Assembly: GCF_021018895.1 (NCBI RefSeq)
Contig: NC_079364.1
Coordinates: 2,784,401 to 2,848,400, forward strand
Source of the DNA: Seriola aureovittata
Taxonomy: Eukaryota; Chordata; Actinopteri; Carangiformes; Carangidae
DNA length: 64,000 nt
Direction of reading: 5' to 3'
Below the pieces are notes generated by a model. It was not told the DNA's origin, ran no database searches, and worked only from the letters and a program-made list of their open reading frames with translations. Every line of letters begins with the position of its first letter. Position 1 is the first letter of the stretch. Below, piece after piece: positions 47,031 through 60,659 of this stretch. The position numbers were made by a program, and so were the translations under genes.

Positions 47031-49007
47031 CTTTGCACTCTGCTCTGACTGCATGCTGCACACTTCTTCTTTTCTACCTCTCCTCCTCCATCACACACCC
47101 ACCTTTAGTCCCTGGCTGCTGAATTTACCACCAAGCCTTAGGAATATTGTCCCCGTCACAACAAAATCAGCAAACACTTTCTCGCTGTTCTCAAACCCCT
47201 TCGGTTAAATAGCCCTCATATAACACCGCAAGGTCCCATTTCAATCTGCTGCTCTTTTCTGTGTTTTGGTCCCTCGGAAAGTTAAAATGCAACACTGGCC
47301 AAAAATACAATCCTCATAAAATCTGATCTGACTGTGATCTCTGTCACTTTCAGATCACCCTGGTGACATCATGTGTCATCCCAACCCTGCCTCTCAGAAA
47401 TCACCCTCATATACTAAGAATTTGTTTCGCCACATACGTTTCGCAGGACATACAATTGCTGCCAGGTTTATGTTATTTCACGTGAAGTAAATCTGATGGA
47501 TAGTGATCATACTCATTATAGGAAACAAAATAATATTATAACTAATGCCTTAAGTCTCTGTTGTCTTTTTCAGTATTTGACTGTAGTATTTGTATTTGCT
47601 GTGGGGGCCTTAATACAACCAGTCTTGCCTTTTAATTAATTAAAAATCTGTTCCTTTTTATATTGATAAAAATGTATTTCAGTTGGCATCGCCTTTTCTC
47701 CTTAAATGTATTTGCTGTTGCAAATTAGTAGCATAAAGACAGGGTTAGTAATTCAGTCAGTAGCTTTCTTGCTGTTGGCTTTATTTAAAAAAAGAGAAGA
47801 AGTATTGTTTCAACATTATAGATCCTAGATTATGATAATGAAGAATGACCTACATAACACTAATGTATTCACCACCATGAGTATTCTTAATGTGGCCTCC
47901 AGAAGACCAGAGGTAATGGCGAAGTACACGGAAAGACAGGAAGGTCCTTCAGGTTCTTACATCAGGGTTATATTAGAGGACTAATTCCTTGGGAAACGAA
48001 GCCCATTAGAGAGAAAACGCCTCTAATTAGGACGACAGCGAACTGACCCGACGGCTCCAAAACAGGCACCCTGCTGTCCCGCAGCCTGCAGCACACCACA
48101 TCTGATCCCACTCCAGTCGAGGTAATATTTCTTCATTTAAAGTCGTCCCAGTGAGTCTGTTTTGTTTTTCTGCCATATTAATAGGGAATGTAAAACTCAT
48201 ATGTATTCTGTAAAGGGCAGAGAAGTCGTTGCTGCTCACCGGAGGGTTTCTGCTTTCACAAACACCCGGCCGTCGTAAGATGTACAAATTCAGGGGGGCT
48301 CTCTAAATGCTGCTGCCGTAAAACCTGTCAGCTCTTCAACACACCCACTGGCACTGATAGTGGGAGAGTGGGAGTATCACCTGGAGAGAGGACATCACAG
48401 TAAGAAGTGTGCTCCACTTTTGGCACCCTCTGAACAGATGGCATCAATTAGGTTGTCATCCACTAAGGAAATGAGGATGTATCCCAAAAGGAAAAATACT
48501 GAAGATGGTCCTGGCTGCCATTAGAATAAAGCCAGCTGGATAAACAACAGAAGATCCTCTCTTTCATAACAAAGGTCCAGTGGCTTGTTTTATTTGCACT
48601 TTGCTTTACATTACCTGGATGAATGAGATCACTCTGTATCAATGAGACTCCGGAGCTTTAACTGAACCTTGGTTTAACGGTAACTAATGCATCTCATTAA
48701 GAAGTGGAATAGTATTTCCCCTAATGTTATGTTCCAAATAGGCTTGGCATTGGTTTATGTTTCACATTTATGCATTATACCTAAACTCAGCTTCCCAACA
48801 TTCAAATTACTGGCACGGTCTGTTCAAAGACAAAGCAGGCCAACGCCCTGTCCTTTTTCCCCCTGTCTATTCACATTAGATTTTAAACGTATTTAAAATA
48901 AAACCTGATGGTGCACTATTTTCTGCTTTTCTTCTCTCTCACTAATCTGTTGATTTTACTCAGCATTCTGCCTCTCTCTGTCACTGTCAACTGTAAATCT
49001 CGCCAGT
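47031..49007. other. Unassigned non-coding stretch
   Basis: No gene or element recognised. The 86-codon minus-strand frame at 48027-48287 has no domain. Confidence 0.45.
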
Positions 49008-49870
49008 AAGCAATCCTTGCATTTTCTGCTGCTTATCTTGGGGTCGAGTCTCATTGGCAGCAGGTTAAGTAAGGTAGTGCTGATGTCCCTCTCCCCCTGC
49101 AATGCTTTCCTGTTCCTCCTGGGGGACCCTGAGGCGTTCCAAGGACAGATGAGATATGTAGTCTTTCCAGCGTGTCCTGGGTCTACCCCGGAGCCTCCCA
49201 CCAGTCGGATGTGCCCGGAAAACTTCCAGTGGCAGGCGCCCAAGATGCATCCTGATCAGATGCCAAAACCACCTCAACTGACTCCTTCATTACGACACAG
49301 GAAGGAGTCGGCTCTGCTGACGCTGCACTTATCCACCTGTAAATCTCACATGAGATACTTCAACTCCTGCACCCGAGGCACCTCCTTCGCTCCATTTTCA
49401 AGCAGAGCACCATGGCCTCGGAGTCAGAGGTGCAGACTCGTATCCCAGCTCCAGCTCTGCTGCAATGGGCACCGTCCCTGACCTCCTTGCAGTATTGAGG
49501 AGGTGCGACAACGAAGACAGCCCAACAATGTCCAGAGTCTTTAGCAGCTCAGGGCCCATCTCTTCCTCATCCTCAGCCTTGCTGCAGAGGAGGTTTTGAC
49601 TTCCCCAGTCATCTGATGGTTTGCCAGAACTTCCTTCAGTCGTTCTCCGTAGCCCTCCCGAACTCCTCCCACACCCAGATATTTGCATCCACGACCTCTG
49701 CACACCGTGGCCCTTCAGACTTTTCGGCCTCCCTCTTCAGCCTGACGGCCTCCCTCACCGCTGATGTCCGCCACATGCTTCCCTGGATGCATGAGAAGTT
49801 CATACTGGAGGTGGGAGTTGAAGAGCTTGAACATGGTATTTGTAACAATCCACGATGAGCAGAGAAGTCC
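49008..49870 (-). mobile_element. Internally deleted non-LTR retrotransposon (LINE) fragment
   Basis: On the minus strand, three LINE ORF2 pieces occur in the correct order. First, about 49870-49610, a linker before the RT domain with 'VWEEFG' and 'GKPSDDWG'-type sequence. Second, about 49600-49480, 'ELLKTLDIVGLSSL' and 'RRSGTVP', which normally leads into the RT core. Third, about 49277-49065, the C-terminal end with 'WFWHLIRM', 'GRLPLEVFRAHPTG' and 'RGRPRTRWKDYIS'. The 3' end keeps a worn GACTCGACCCCAAGATAAGC tail. The catalytic RT core (YADD region) between the second and third pieces is missing, so the copy is dead. The clade was not assigned. Confidence 0.85.
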
Positions 49871-51527
49871 AATAACAAAACACCAGCCGGTTCAGATCAG
49901 ACAGGATGTTTCTTCCCATCACCCCCCTCCAGGTTTTCCCAGGAGGACTATAGAGTCCTCAGAAGGTGCATATCTGTAAACCATGTTTATTTCATTTTTC
50001 TCTCACTGTGACACTTTATCAGTTTGATTAAAAACTTACAGTCTCCGATTCATTCATAGAAAGTCAAAAACTTAACTGATGACCTCAATTTTCTAACATC
50101 TGAAGCATTGATCTTCCCCTCTGTGTAAAGCGTGCGGTTTATTCACTTAAGATCCCGTGTATAATTGTCTCAGTGAGAGTCATCTAATGACTGCTGTGAA
50201 TATTGCTGCTGACAGCTGCTTAAAGACCATGCAACAACAATAACAACAGTAACGTTAATGGGAGGGAAAAGTCCCAACTGAGGATGTAATGGGCCTGCAA
50301 CCCACAAGAGCTGCATTCAAGGCCAGTTCAACACGTTGCTCGCGTCCCACAAACACTATTAAAAGTTGCAAACGCAGAGTTTGTGAGAGTGTCTGAGTTT
50401 GAGGATGACTTATGAGACTACAAATGGCAGGAATATCACCACAAACACATGATTTTTAAAGCCGTAGTGGAGGGGAAAGAAGTTCTGCCATTAAGGTCGC
50501 TGTAAAATAACGACTTGAAAAGGCCTGAAAAAAAACAACGCTTAGGAGAAAAGAGGTGCTTGAAGGTAAAACAGGGACCTCACATTGATCGGCACTTCTT
50601 GAAAAGTCAGCGATACAGGGGCGGGGGTGTGGGGGGGGGTCAAGAGTTCAAGCAGCCAAAGAAGGAAAAGACCAGGGGGCAGAAACATCCAAAGTAAAAT
50701 GGCCGAGGGCTATGGTGAAACCGGCTCAAAAACAGCACCTGGCCGGCTGAAAGGAAGAGCTGAGAGCAGCGGGGATAAGATGGAGCATGTCGGGAGGATG
50801 TCATACAGTACGTGACTCAGGAGAAAGAAGAAGAAAAAAAGGTTTCACAAAAACTAAGAGGCAGCGTCAGAACCAAAGTGGTATAAGCGACAGCAAACAG
50901 TTGCAGTGTGTAAGAGAGACAGCTTAAAAAAAAAAAAAAAAAACGTAGCGGAGAAAAAGGCGTCAGAGAGGAAGATCAGACGGATCAGGACGGAAGTGTC
51001 AATATACAACAAGTAAACAAAGAATCATTTGATAGAACTGACGAGAGAAGTTCTTTGAGGGAAATGAAAAAATCAAAGGACAAAGAAGAAAGGAGCTGTG
51101 ACAGTATTTTATAAGCACCCCTTTAAATATGTAGAGCTACTTTTACAAGGATACGGTTGGTGTTATTTTCTTTTTTTCTTTTTATTATTAACAGCAAATC
51201 CCCTGAAGATACTAAAAACAACAATGAATTTCTCCTTCCAAAAACAATCGTGAAGCCACAGCTTGATCCTGCTTCAGCTCCAGTGATTATTCCACAAACT
51301 TTTTGAAAGCATCGCTGCTTTTTGGAGGACAAACCTCTTCATCGTGCCCCGGTGTTTATTTTGGTCAGTTCGTCAAAACAAAGAGATGTAGACACACAAC
51401 TGTGTGTTCTGACATAACCTGTCAACCCCATTCTCTCCGGAGGTCGACAATCTAGTCACATCGAATCATGAGTACTTTCAGAATAAAAGCAGGAGGATAA
51501 AGTCAAAACGAAACCAGGAGGATGCTT
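49871..51527. other. Unassigned stretch with strong purine bias
   Basis: No gene recognised. From about 50500 to 51110 the plus strand is strongly purine-rich (AAAGAAG, GGGGG and AGGAAAG patches, and an A17 run at about 50926-50943). It contains a G-rich segment, GGGGCGGGGGTGTGGGGGGG, near 50619-50639. No repeat family was identified. Confidence 0.5.
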
Positions 51528-51648
51528 TCTGTGGCTCAGGAGGCTGAGTGCGTCGCCCACTAATTGGTGGTTCAATTACTGGTTCCTGCAGTACGCATTT
51601 GGAAGTGTCCTTGGCCAAAAATACTGAACCCCAAATTGCCCCTGATGG

Positions 51649-51704
<56 letters not shown>

Positions 51705-51761
51705 TAGAAAATGTGGCTTCCATTATAAAAATCCCTTGAGTGGTTGCTAAGATTAGAAAAA
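51528..51761 (+). mobile_element. tRNA-derived SINE, copy B, with expanded (TG)n
   Basis: Same family as 1627-1857 but on the plus strand. It has an A-box-like TGGCTCAGGAGG (51532-51543), a worn B-box GGTTCAATTAC (51569-51579), the shared body AAGTGTCCTTGGCCAAAAAT and ACTGAACCCCAAATTGCCC, then a (TG)n tract (51651-51703) where other copies have a short TGTGTGAATG region, then GTGGCTTCCATTATAAAAAT. The 3' end is worn, and no target duplication is clear. Confidence 0.8.
51651..51703. repeat. (TG)n microsatellite inside a SINE
   Basis: A 53 bp alternating GT tract within the SINE body. Confidence 0.95.
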
Positions 51762-52003
51762 TGAGCCGTCCATTTTACTATTTACTCTGGATCAGATGCA
51801 CGGACGAGTGTTTGAAATGACTCGTGTAAAAATCACAATTACGGTGTTACACTTTTGTGCGAGTCCTCGTTTCCCTGAATCTCTGCAGCGCAGGTGGCGA
51901 GAGCAAATCATAAAAGATCCCTTATAAGATAATTATTGGGGAAACACGGCTGCAAGAAATGTGTGACCTACTGTGAAGTATGCCTTTAGTGTCGCGCTCA
52001 GTG

Positions 52004-52020
52004 CTGCCACCAGGGGTCGA
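52004..52020 (+). promoter_or_regulatory. CTCF-like site
   Basis: TGCCACCAGGGGTCGAA matches the CTCF core well (CCACCAGGGG). Motif match only. Confidence 0.28.
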
Positions 52021-54560
52021 AGGTCATTTTGAAACTGTGTATTGCTGTGTCTTCTAACATAAATATTACTGTTCTATGTTCTGTCCTCTATGTTTGTTTG
52101 AATATATTTCGAATGTATTTGGTCACCGAAATAATAATAATAAATACAGATTAATTTAAAAGATCCGAATGGTGGCATCAATCCCAAGATAGTTTTATTT
52201 AAATGTAAGAAAACCCAAAAGCAAACAAACGGGGGGTTTATTCAATATGTGTGCAAAAGATTTTTGGCCCTTGTGGAGTTTACTTTAAACAAAGTTTGTG
52301 TTGACATTCAGTGTTACCCCCAAATATATTGTTTTATTGCACTGAAGCATAACAAATGTTCCTGAATACATTGCCGTCCCCATATTTGCAAAGCTTTAAT
52401 TTTGAATTCATTGTTTATGTGTTTACTCGCTGAGGGACACCGTGACATTTCGATGAACTCATTCCTTCCTTATGAGTGATCTATCTCTTCTTCCTGGGTG
52501 GTCATCCAAAATACAACGAAGCGCCGATATAACATCAGCTGTATTGATCAACATCTCACAGTAACACGGTGTATAAATAAATGGAAAAATGCGCCGGTGG
52601 CTCATACAATCTAACGAAAAATAAATAAATATAAAATACAGTCAAGACAGAGGCACCTTGTTTTAGCACCTTGTTTCAGCTTGGCAGAGGAAACCTGCCA
52701 CCCTTGAGCTGCCTCTCTGCCACTCTGTTACAGCTTGTCTGCCAAGTCTCCGCCACTCTATCACTGCTTCTCTGACACCTTTGTCTGATCCTCTCTTACT
52801 TTCCTGCCACTGCTGGAGCACCATGAAGCTGTTTTTTATTTATTTATTTATTTATTTTGCACCAATTTCCATCCTTAAAAAGTCCAGAAGTAAAAAAAAA
52901 AAAAAAAGGTAAATATTTAATCTGTGCATAATATTTTCACATTAACACAAGCAGAGATGATCATGCACGGTGCAGCTGCTCAGGTGTCGCTTCAATGCCA
53001 GAATGGCACACGACAGATGTGCGCTGCAGCTATGACACATTTGGCAGTGGAGTGTGGTTGAGATGGCTCCATTATCTGAGGCTGTACTCTTGATTTTTAT
53101 CATGTTATGAGTCGTGCCGCTTCTCATATTAATTTATGTTTTCTCTGCGTTCTGGATTTAAAAAAAAAAAAAACCCAGCTGTTTTACTGTTATTCTAACA
53201 GCACACGACAATTTAAGATTTAACCAACAGAAAGCTTTTAGTTTTTGGCAACGTTCAGGCACTTAGGAAACGCACATACTGTTGCTTTTCAGTCAAACAA
53301 AAAGAAAAAAAATAGATAGATAGAAGACAAATAACAAAAGGCAAAAAGTCAAGTCCCATAGTTTTCTGCTTTTGCTCGTTTCTCTTGAGTAACTGTCGAG
53401 GAAATGGTTATCTGCTTCTCGTCATGTCTGCTGCATGTGTCATTATTGGCTTCTGTTGTGAAAATGAATGTCCAAGTCATTGTGGCAAATGTTTTTACAA
53501 AAAGTTTATTAGATATTAAGATAAGGAAGTTAACTTGTCCTCAAAGGTGTGTTCCTGGGTGAAACTGGCCTTGATAACAGGAAGCAGAGTCGTGTTCAGG
53601 CATTGGAAATGGGGCCCATATTTGAGTGCAATAGCAAATAGGTGATCGCCATGGCAACTAATATTCCCTGTATCTCATCCTTACTCTTTCTGAATCATAT
53701 TATTGTCTGTAACGTCTTTAATATACGTTCGAGAGTCACGTGCCTCACGCATGCTGTCCGGCTCTAACTAACCTGTCAACACGGGCGCCGGAATAAAAAC
53801 CAAGACGTTCTGCGACTGCCACGCACACGTACCGTGGTCGGCGTGTTAAACCGGTTACTTCCTGTATTCCTGTTCATTCCCTTCTGTCATCTGCATCATC
53901 AGAGAACCTCTGGAGGTGACAGATACCTGTGCTTGATCTTTTTAGATTAGACAGATTAGAGATAACAATGGTTATATTGTGTCGAAGGCCTTGTGTCGAC
54001 CTTCACACGGTTCCCAAGGTGTGAGCTGACGACGCCGCTGTGGCTTCTGCCTTTGGCATCGTTTGAACAAGCTGATGATGGCGTGCAGCGGGGAAATGTT
54101 TGGTACCAAGAATGTACTGTGCTGTTTGACCACGGCTGACTCAACCCGCCTGTCTCTCTCCTCCCGTTCTGGCATACTTAAGCTCAAGGTGACTTCCTGC
54201 TTCCAAACAGGTGCAGGCAAGATTAAAAAATAAAAACAGCCCTCGTGTGCCTGATGAATACGCTGTTTTACTGGCACAAAACCGCCGCTGCTAAACATCA
54301 TCACAAAAATGGAGCTGGCTGACCCTTTACCTGCGTCAGTTTGGACGGCACCAGTAAACCGCCTCGTATGAAGCTGCCAACACATGAGAAGTGATAATTG
54401 TTTTCCCGTGAGAGGAGACGTGACATTGAGCTCACAGCTGTTCTATCCTCGGCCTGGAAACTTGCTGTCAGAGCGCTCGGTTCACTTCGGTCGGTTTGAA
54501 CTTTGAGCTTGTTTGCAGCTCACAATTCAATGTGTGACCACTGACGGAGCGAGAAGGAGC

Positions 54561-54578
54561 GGGGGTGGGGGGGGGGGT
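54561..54578 (+). repeat. G-rich tract
   Basis: GGGGGTGGGGGGGGGGGT: sixteen G interrupted by one T. Quadruplex formation is plausible. Confidence 0.7.
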
Positions 54579-57500
54579 GTAATAGTTTGATGGCAGAGCT
54601 CGGCTGAGATCTTGTTAACAAAAGAAAAACCACACGATGCTGGAAGCTGTGCCACTCCTCACATGAAGCCAACAGGTCTGCAGGTTCAACTGCTTTTCAA
54701 GTGTTTGCACTTCATTGCTGAAGGTAACCAAGATCAGCGGAGTTCATCCTGCTGCAGATGGAGCAAAACTTTCCTGCAAATTTGTTTCAATAAAAGCAAA
54801 AAAAAGTGGCAACTAATGCATAAGCTTAAAAGCAGAGTGCAAATTTATACATTAGAGAAAGGTGTAGGTTTGACAAAGAGCCATGGTCGACGACTGTAGA
54901 CCGACAATATAATTCCACTTTTGGAGATCTGGTTATTTCCAACAAAAAAACATGCAGGTTTGTATTAAACAGTAAGATTACATTTGCAAGCAGTATGAAA
55001 AAGGAGGAAGTAGAAATGTTATTGTGCAGAAACACTTTCTCAGAAGACAGACATGCGGAGCAACGTTGTATTTGCTGATAATGGAACAAAGTACATCTCA
55101 CCTGGTTTGATTATCAACACAACATCTGACTGAGGCGGCACTTCTTTTCTTAAACCCCCCCAAAAAAATGCAGAATAAAGAAGGAGGACGTGCACCGACC
55201 AGCGTCACTATCACTGCTCCACCCGCAAATATAAAAACCCCGACTCCACCACCCCGACCCGGCGTGGAGGCGGTCTGCACCCTGCTGACAGAGTAACGAC
55301 ATGATGGTGGCAAGGGTCAAACACGGCGGTGGAAGGAAAGACAGAGGAGTGGCGGGAGCATGACGGAGAGGTAAATGACACATGTTTGTGGCTTACAAAG
55401 AGCGAGAGGGCAGCGGGGCCACATCAGTGAAGTGGTTCATGTGCTGTTTTTACCCATGAATGACAAAAAGAGGTTCTAACTCACATTTCATACAGTTGGT
55501 TGCTGCTAGGATGCAACTGTCAGTGTGCTGTGACTGGTGCACTGTCAGATTAGAGCAGAAAACCTATTATTATGGCTGCTGCTATGTATTTGATAGGGAG
55601 CTATCAGCTTGCTATTCCCTTTTTTTTAATTTTTTTTTTTAGATGGACTGCTAGGCGCTCGCTATCTGGGACTTTTTGCGGGATGTAGATTATGGAAAGT
55701 CCAACTAAAATAGGTTCCTGGAAGGTATCAGGTCACTGGTCTTTACTGTGTCCCCCGAAATAAAAATCCATGCCTTAATTTTCCAACTGAATTCCCACTA
55801 ATGGATATTTTAATATTTCTATAACCTTAGAGCATTGTTCTGGAGGTTAATATTATTTTGCAATTAAAGCATCAATCCTCATTTAGTAACTGTATCCGGC
55901 TGAATATCTGTGGCTGATTGGACTTCAGCCCTCAGCCTGTACTACAGCAGAACCGCTCTGAATGATGTGCTCTCGTCCGTGTGGTTTAACAGTTCGGGAC
56001 AGTTTTGTGGGTCCTGACCTCTTGATCAACTCGGGCACAATATACCTCAGTGAAATTAAACCTCACAGTAAAAAGATCAATTTCATACCTTTTATTTCTC
56101 TTTAAATAAAAGTGGGATTTCTTGGCACAACAAAAGCGAATGCACAGCAGCTGAACTTCACCGATCCCTCACAGCAAACACCCATGAAAAAAGAAAAAGA
56201 AAAAAGAAGTGGTGAATAAATTTATTCTGAGGGAAAAACCAAGCGGAGGTTTCGACCGGTTCAGCTGCTTTTCCTTTTTCTAGCTTTTGCCAAATTCTGC
56301 ACATTTACCCAAAAATCCTTGGACCCGTGAAATACTTCAAGTGCAGGAGCTAATTGCAGGTTACAGCTTCCCGGACGAAATATTTTTACTAACTTGGCTC
56401 ATGTGGCGCAGTTAATACTCATGTCATCTCTTTTTTCTCTCAGGATGGAAGGTTTCTCAGGGATGAATTTTTTTTCCTGCAGATTTACAGTTAATCTTAT
56501 AATAGTGTCAGAATCTTTTCAGCTTTGACAGTTATATTGCAATTACAGAGATGATCAAAGAATTACTACAAGACTTACAGCGGTGAGGATGAACTCAGAA
56601 CTTTGTATGTAACTTTTTCCTCATGATTGAATCCAGGCAGTTTATAATTGACTTCTGCAGATTCATTTAAATGTCAAGCAAATACAATGGATTAAATGAA
56701 TAATGATTCAGGTTTTCTATTTTGATAATTATACACACTTCTATAATAACCTAATTATAGTAATTTAGGGAACCAACGTCTTATTATACGAGTTATTATT
56801 TAATCAATCAACAGAAACAGTCTGGGGCAGTATTATTATTCAACAAATAATGATGTTAAAGTTATGAAGTTTGAGACGTGAGATTCTCCGACAATAAAAC
56901 CCTGAAGAAGACAAACTGCGGTTCGTGGCATTGTTGTATCTAAATGTGGAGCGACGTGAGTGTGACGGATCGAATCGTGCAGTTCCATCTAACTGGATTT
57001 GACGCAGTGAGTCTGGGCGAGGTTCGAGCAGGTAGAGCGCCTCAACTTTCTCCACCACATTCAATCACTCAACACAAACCGACATAAAGAGACAAACGGG
57101 CGGCACACGGAGTTTACTCTTTGTTCACTCACATCACAATGACTTGAGTTAATCTTGGTTTCAGGCGATCTTGTAATCTCGGTCGATTGCAGGAACAAAG
57201 TGACACTGTTCTGGCGAACTGTGAGTGTTGATGGTACAAGGTGTTCACACAGAGAGTCAAAGGTTTTCTGTGAACGCTTTAAATACCTTTTCCACTGGGA
57301 ACATTCGACACTGTTGGAATGAGGTGACAGAACCTACAGCCACAGTCTGCACATCTGCACATACTTGTTGTTTCATACTGGATTATCACGTAGAATCAAG
57401 ACAACGCTGCGACCTGGAAATATATGTTCATATAACACATTAACTCTGTGGTGGTAACGCGATCACCGGCTGGATTACACGATGAAGCGCCGTTAACCGC

Positions 57501-58868
57501 AGCAGAAGGTGGTGGTTCAGGTGGACGGGACTGTCACGCACCTGTCTGCGGTTTCATTTAGGCAACAAAAACAACAAGTTGTGTCTGACCATGCCCATGT
57601 ATCTCTGGCCACTTGACCAAGAGTCCGTGTTTAAATCATCAGTTTTTAAAAGAATAACTTGACGCTCTGTGAAATATGTTTGTGATCCCTCTCTCAAGCT
57701 AAATGAGTTTGGCACAAACACTGGAAATAGGATTTTTTCCTTTGGGTCTGGAACAAAGGAAACGGAAATAAGCCACCTCTTTGTAAGAGAGTGAATAAAC
57801 GTATTTCTCAAAATGTTGGACTTTTTAAGTAAAAAACATGTTTGTAAGAAGTCTGTGTTGATCAGTGAGCGTTAGCCTAACTGCAGCAGGTACTGTTGCT
57901 GTATGGCGGGGAAATGCAATTCGGTGTAATACCACGCCCACTGGTTTAGAACGACTGTATAAAGAGTTGTACAGAAGTGGAAAACAGTAGAATACAGTGC
58001 ACAGCATGACTGCACACAAAGTACTGCAATAAAACCTGTGGTAGCCAATTCCCACCAGATTCTGGATCGCTGCAGGGTCCAACTCCACGACACTGACACA
58101 CACACAGTTACAGCAATGTGTAAATCCATTAAATATTTAATTGTTCCTGTGGCATTCATTTTCAAAGTATGACACACACGCACACACACACGCTCTCACT
58201 CAAATCTCTGTCATGTACATCACCCTGACTGGTATTTCCCTAATTTGTCGCTCGGCCTTTCAAATGATGGTTCACAGGGACAGAAGGGAAAAGAGCAAAT
58301 CATTTGATTAAAGTGGGACATTACAGTGAGTGTGGAAAATCAGGCTGACAGGGAAAAGTCCCAGATGTTACGTTTTTTGGACAATGAATATGCGGGGGGG
58401 CTCCTGGCAGCTGGCACAGGTTCATTGCCTTCATTCGGATGGCCTCATTCCTGTCAGAGCCACAGCCACACAATGTCCGTCTGGAGAGCTAAAAATAGTG
58501 ACAGAGGCGAAGAACACTGGAGAATTGTGCTCTCTCAGGCTGCACTGACCCGGAGCTGAGCACATTCAACTAAGTTGCACTGTCATACATCCTGATCTTG
58601 TTCCTCACACAGGGGCAGTTTGTATAAAATGACCAGACTCCACATCGGGAACCACAATATGTCTTCTTCCAATGATGACTTTGTTTTTGTTAGTGTCAGG
58701 CACTCGGCCGTCCGAGGCAGAAAAACACCAGAAACTCCCCCGAGCTTGTGTCTTCTTGATGATTAAAACGACTCTGCAGGCAGCATTTGAGTTTTCAATG
58801 GCTCCTCACTTCTGCACTGGAGAGATGGCCGCTCTTCTGTCAGCCATCTGCGGTCATGGCTGCCTGCG

Positions 58869-58871
<3 letters not shown>

Positions 58872-58923
<52 letters not shown>
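58872..58923. repeat. (CT)n microsatellite
   Basis: A 52 bp pure CT run. Confidence 0.95.
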
Positions 58924-58926
<3 letters not shown>

Positions 58927-60659
58927 AGTTTTGCATAGTTGCTCCCCATTGTTTGCCTCTGCCATCCCATTTCTCCGGGAACAGCCAGTTATGCACTGTG
59001 CGTCCTGCAGACAGCCGTAAAATGTCCGGCCTGCCCGAGCATCGTCGCTACAGCGGTTTCTAAGACTTTGTGCCACTTTCTTAGGTCAATTCAAGATACA
59101 CGATTGGTATTCTTGGCCGAGGCAGCGGCTATCCCTCCTGCTTTTCCCTCCCGTCTGCAGATAGTGTCTGTTTCATCCTTCACTACCTGCTTGAAGAACC
59201 TCCTCCACTCAATGTCAGGTTTGCCTTTCATCCAGATAATAAAGTGAGTAGTTGGGGAAGCTGTTAAGTTCTCTCCCCTGCCGCTACCTGTCCGAGTCGA
59301 CCGTGGTACGGTTGATCCTGTTGAGCTTCATCCCGCACCCTTAACTTTTTGCCACTCTTCACTTTTAAGTGAGATTTCCTCAACGTTATCCTTAAACTTA
59401 TTAATGGGCAGCAAGGAACGGCTTGTGGTAGCTCCTCACCACAACTAATGCTGGGATCAGACTTTCCAGTGTGAGCCTTGAAGACAGCGGCTGTAGTGTG
59501 TTGGGAATGAAAATCCACAAACAAACAAACAAACAAAACAAACAAAAAAAATCAATCCAGCACATGATATGGAAATGCAAAGATAAAAACTAAAAACCAA
59601 ATCACATACAATAAAACAAACTATAAATAGCTTGTAACACAAAAAAGGTGCGAAGCATAAGCTCAAAGCACAAAAAGATGGTGTAGACTGACGTGTCTCT
59701 CCGCTGGACATCAATCTGATCCGACATGGTGACCATAGAAAGTTATTTTATTGGCAGTATTTTTCAAAATATGATTATTGGCAGAGAACAAAAAGTATGT
59801 AAGTATGTATTTTTCTTTTCTATATGTGGCATGACATTCTGTATTATGAGCAGCCTCATTGGTTTTACAGGGTGGTTTAATGAATACAGAGCCTTTCCTG
59901 TTGTGTTGCATTCAAGATATCAACAGGAAGAACGGGAAATCCTCTGCTTTTTCCAATTTTGGAGCGGGTTTTTTTTCGTGTTACACAAACTATTTGCAAA
60001 TATCCATCAATAATCTAAACAAAAACAGAAATAAAATACTGTAACGCTTCTGTTTAATTTGCTGAAAAGACTGCATTTGTGTTTATACTTGAAGTATTCT
60101 TCCAGCCCTTTTACTATGATTTGATTTGCACAATTTGTTCTTCTTGAGCAAAGCAGAATATATATATATATATATATAGCAGAAATATTAACCGACAGAA
60201 AATCTTCATAACACTTACATCTCAGAGGAGGGTGACAGTAAGCGACAATTGGACTGCCCGTAATTATGATGTGTGTACTTGAACGCAGCATGCTAATGTC
60301 AGATTTCAGGCAGGCTAAAGTGGGAACAGGTGACAGGATTGACTAATAAAAAAAAACAAAATAGAAAGTAAGATACAGACAACTTAAATAATAACTTAAT
60401 GCTTTGTGGACATGTTTCGAAGACAGCTGATGTGAGGTGGGTTAATGGAGATTTTTTTCTCTTCTTGTTTTGTTTTGATCCCTGGTCCTTCTATGTCTGT
60501 GCTGTGTGTAAAATATCACTGCAATTTACAGCCGTCAGGTGATATAGGTTCAGACTGACGGATCTGTATTTCCAACACCTGTAATGTGATTTACAACATT
60601 AACTAGTAACTATTACAATATATTTCTCATATTCACGCTTGGAAGAGTGTTTTAATACG
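58924..60659. other. Unassigned non-coding stretch
   Basis: No gene recognised. It includes (AAAC)n near 59516-59548 and (TA)n at 60158-60178. Frames of up to 102 codons lie on both strands without domains. Confidence 0.45.

Larger units (their letters stand above)
51762..58870. other. Long unassigned non-coding stretch
   Basis: No gene or complete element across about 7.1 kb. Notable: a CTCF-like site at 52004-52020, a (TTTA)n run near 52835-52858, A-runs at 52890-52906 and 53160-53173, and a G-rich segment at 54561-54578. The 137-codon minus-strand frame at 53972-54385 is the longest non-repeat frame in the window but has no recognisable domain. Confidence 0.45.

Noticed and set aside
46476..47098. 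Long open frames on both strands (175 and 199 codons)
   Set aside because: They lie over the full-length SINE at 46644-47018 and its flanks, with exact target duplications; the frames are open by chance in GC-richer SINE sequence and match no protein.
49017..49481. 154-codon plus-strand frame
   Set aside because: It runs antisense across the LINE fragment, whose coding strand is minus.
53972..54385. 137-codon minus-strand frame
   Set aside because: No recognisable domain, low-complexity charged stretches, no splice or promoter context, and overlapped by another frame on the same strand. A chance opening is likely in less AT-rich sequence.
58840..59076. Frame encoding a long Arg-Glu repeat
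   Set aside because: It is simply the (CT)n microsatellite read on the minus strand.
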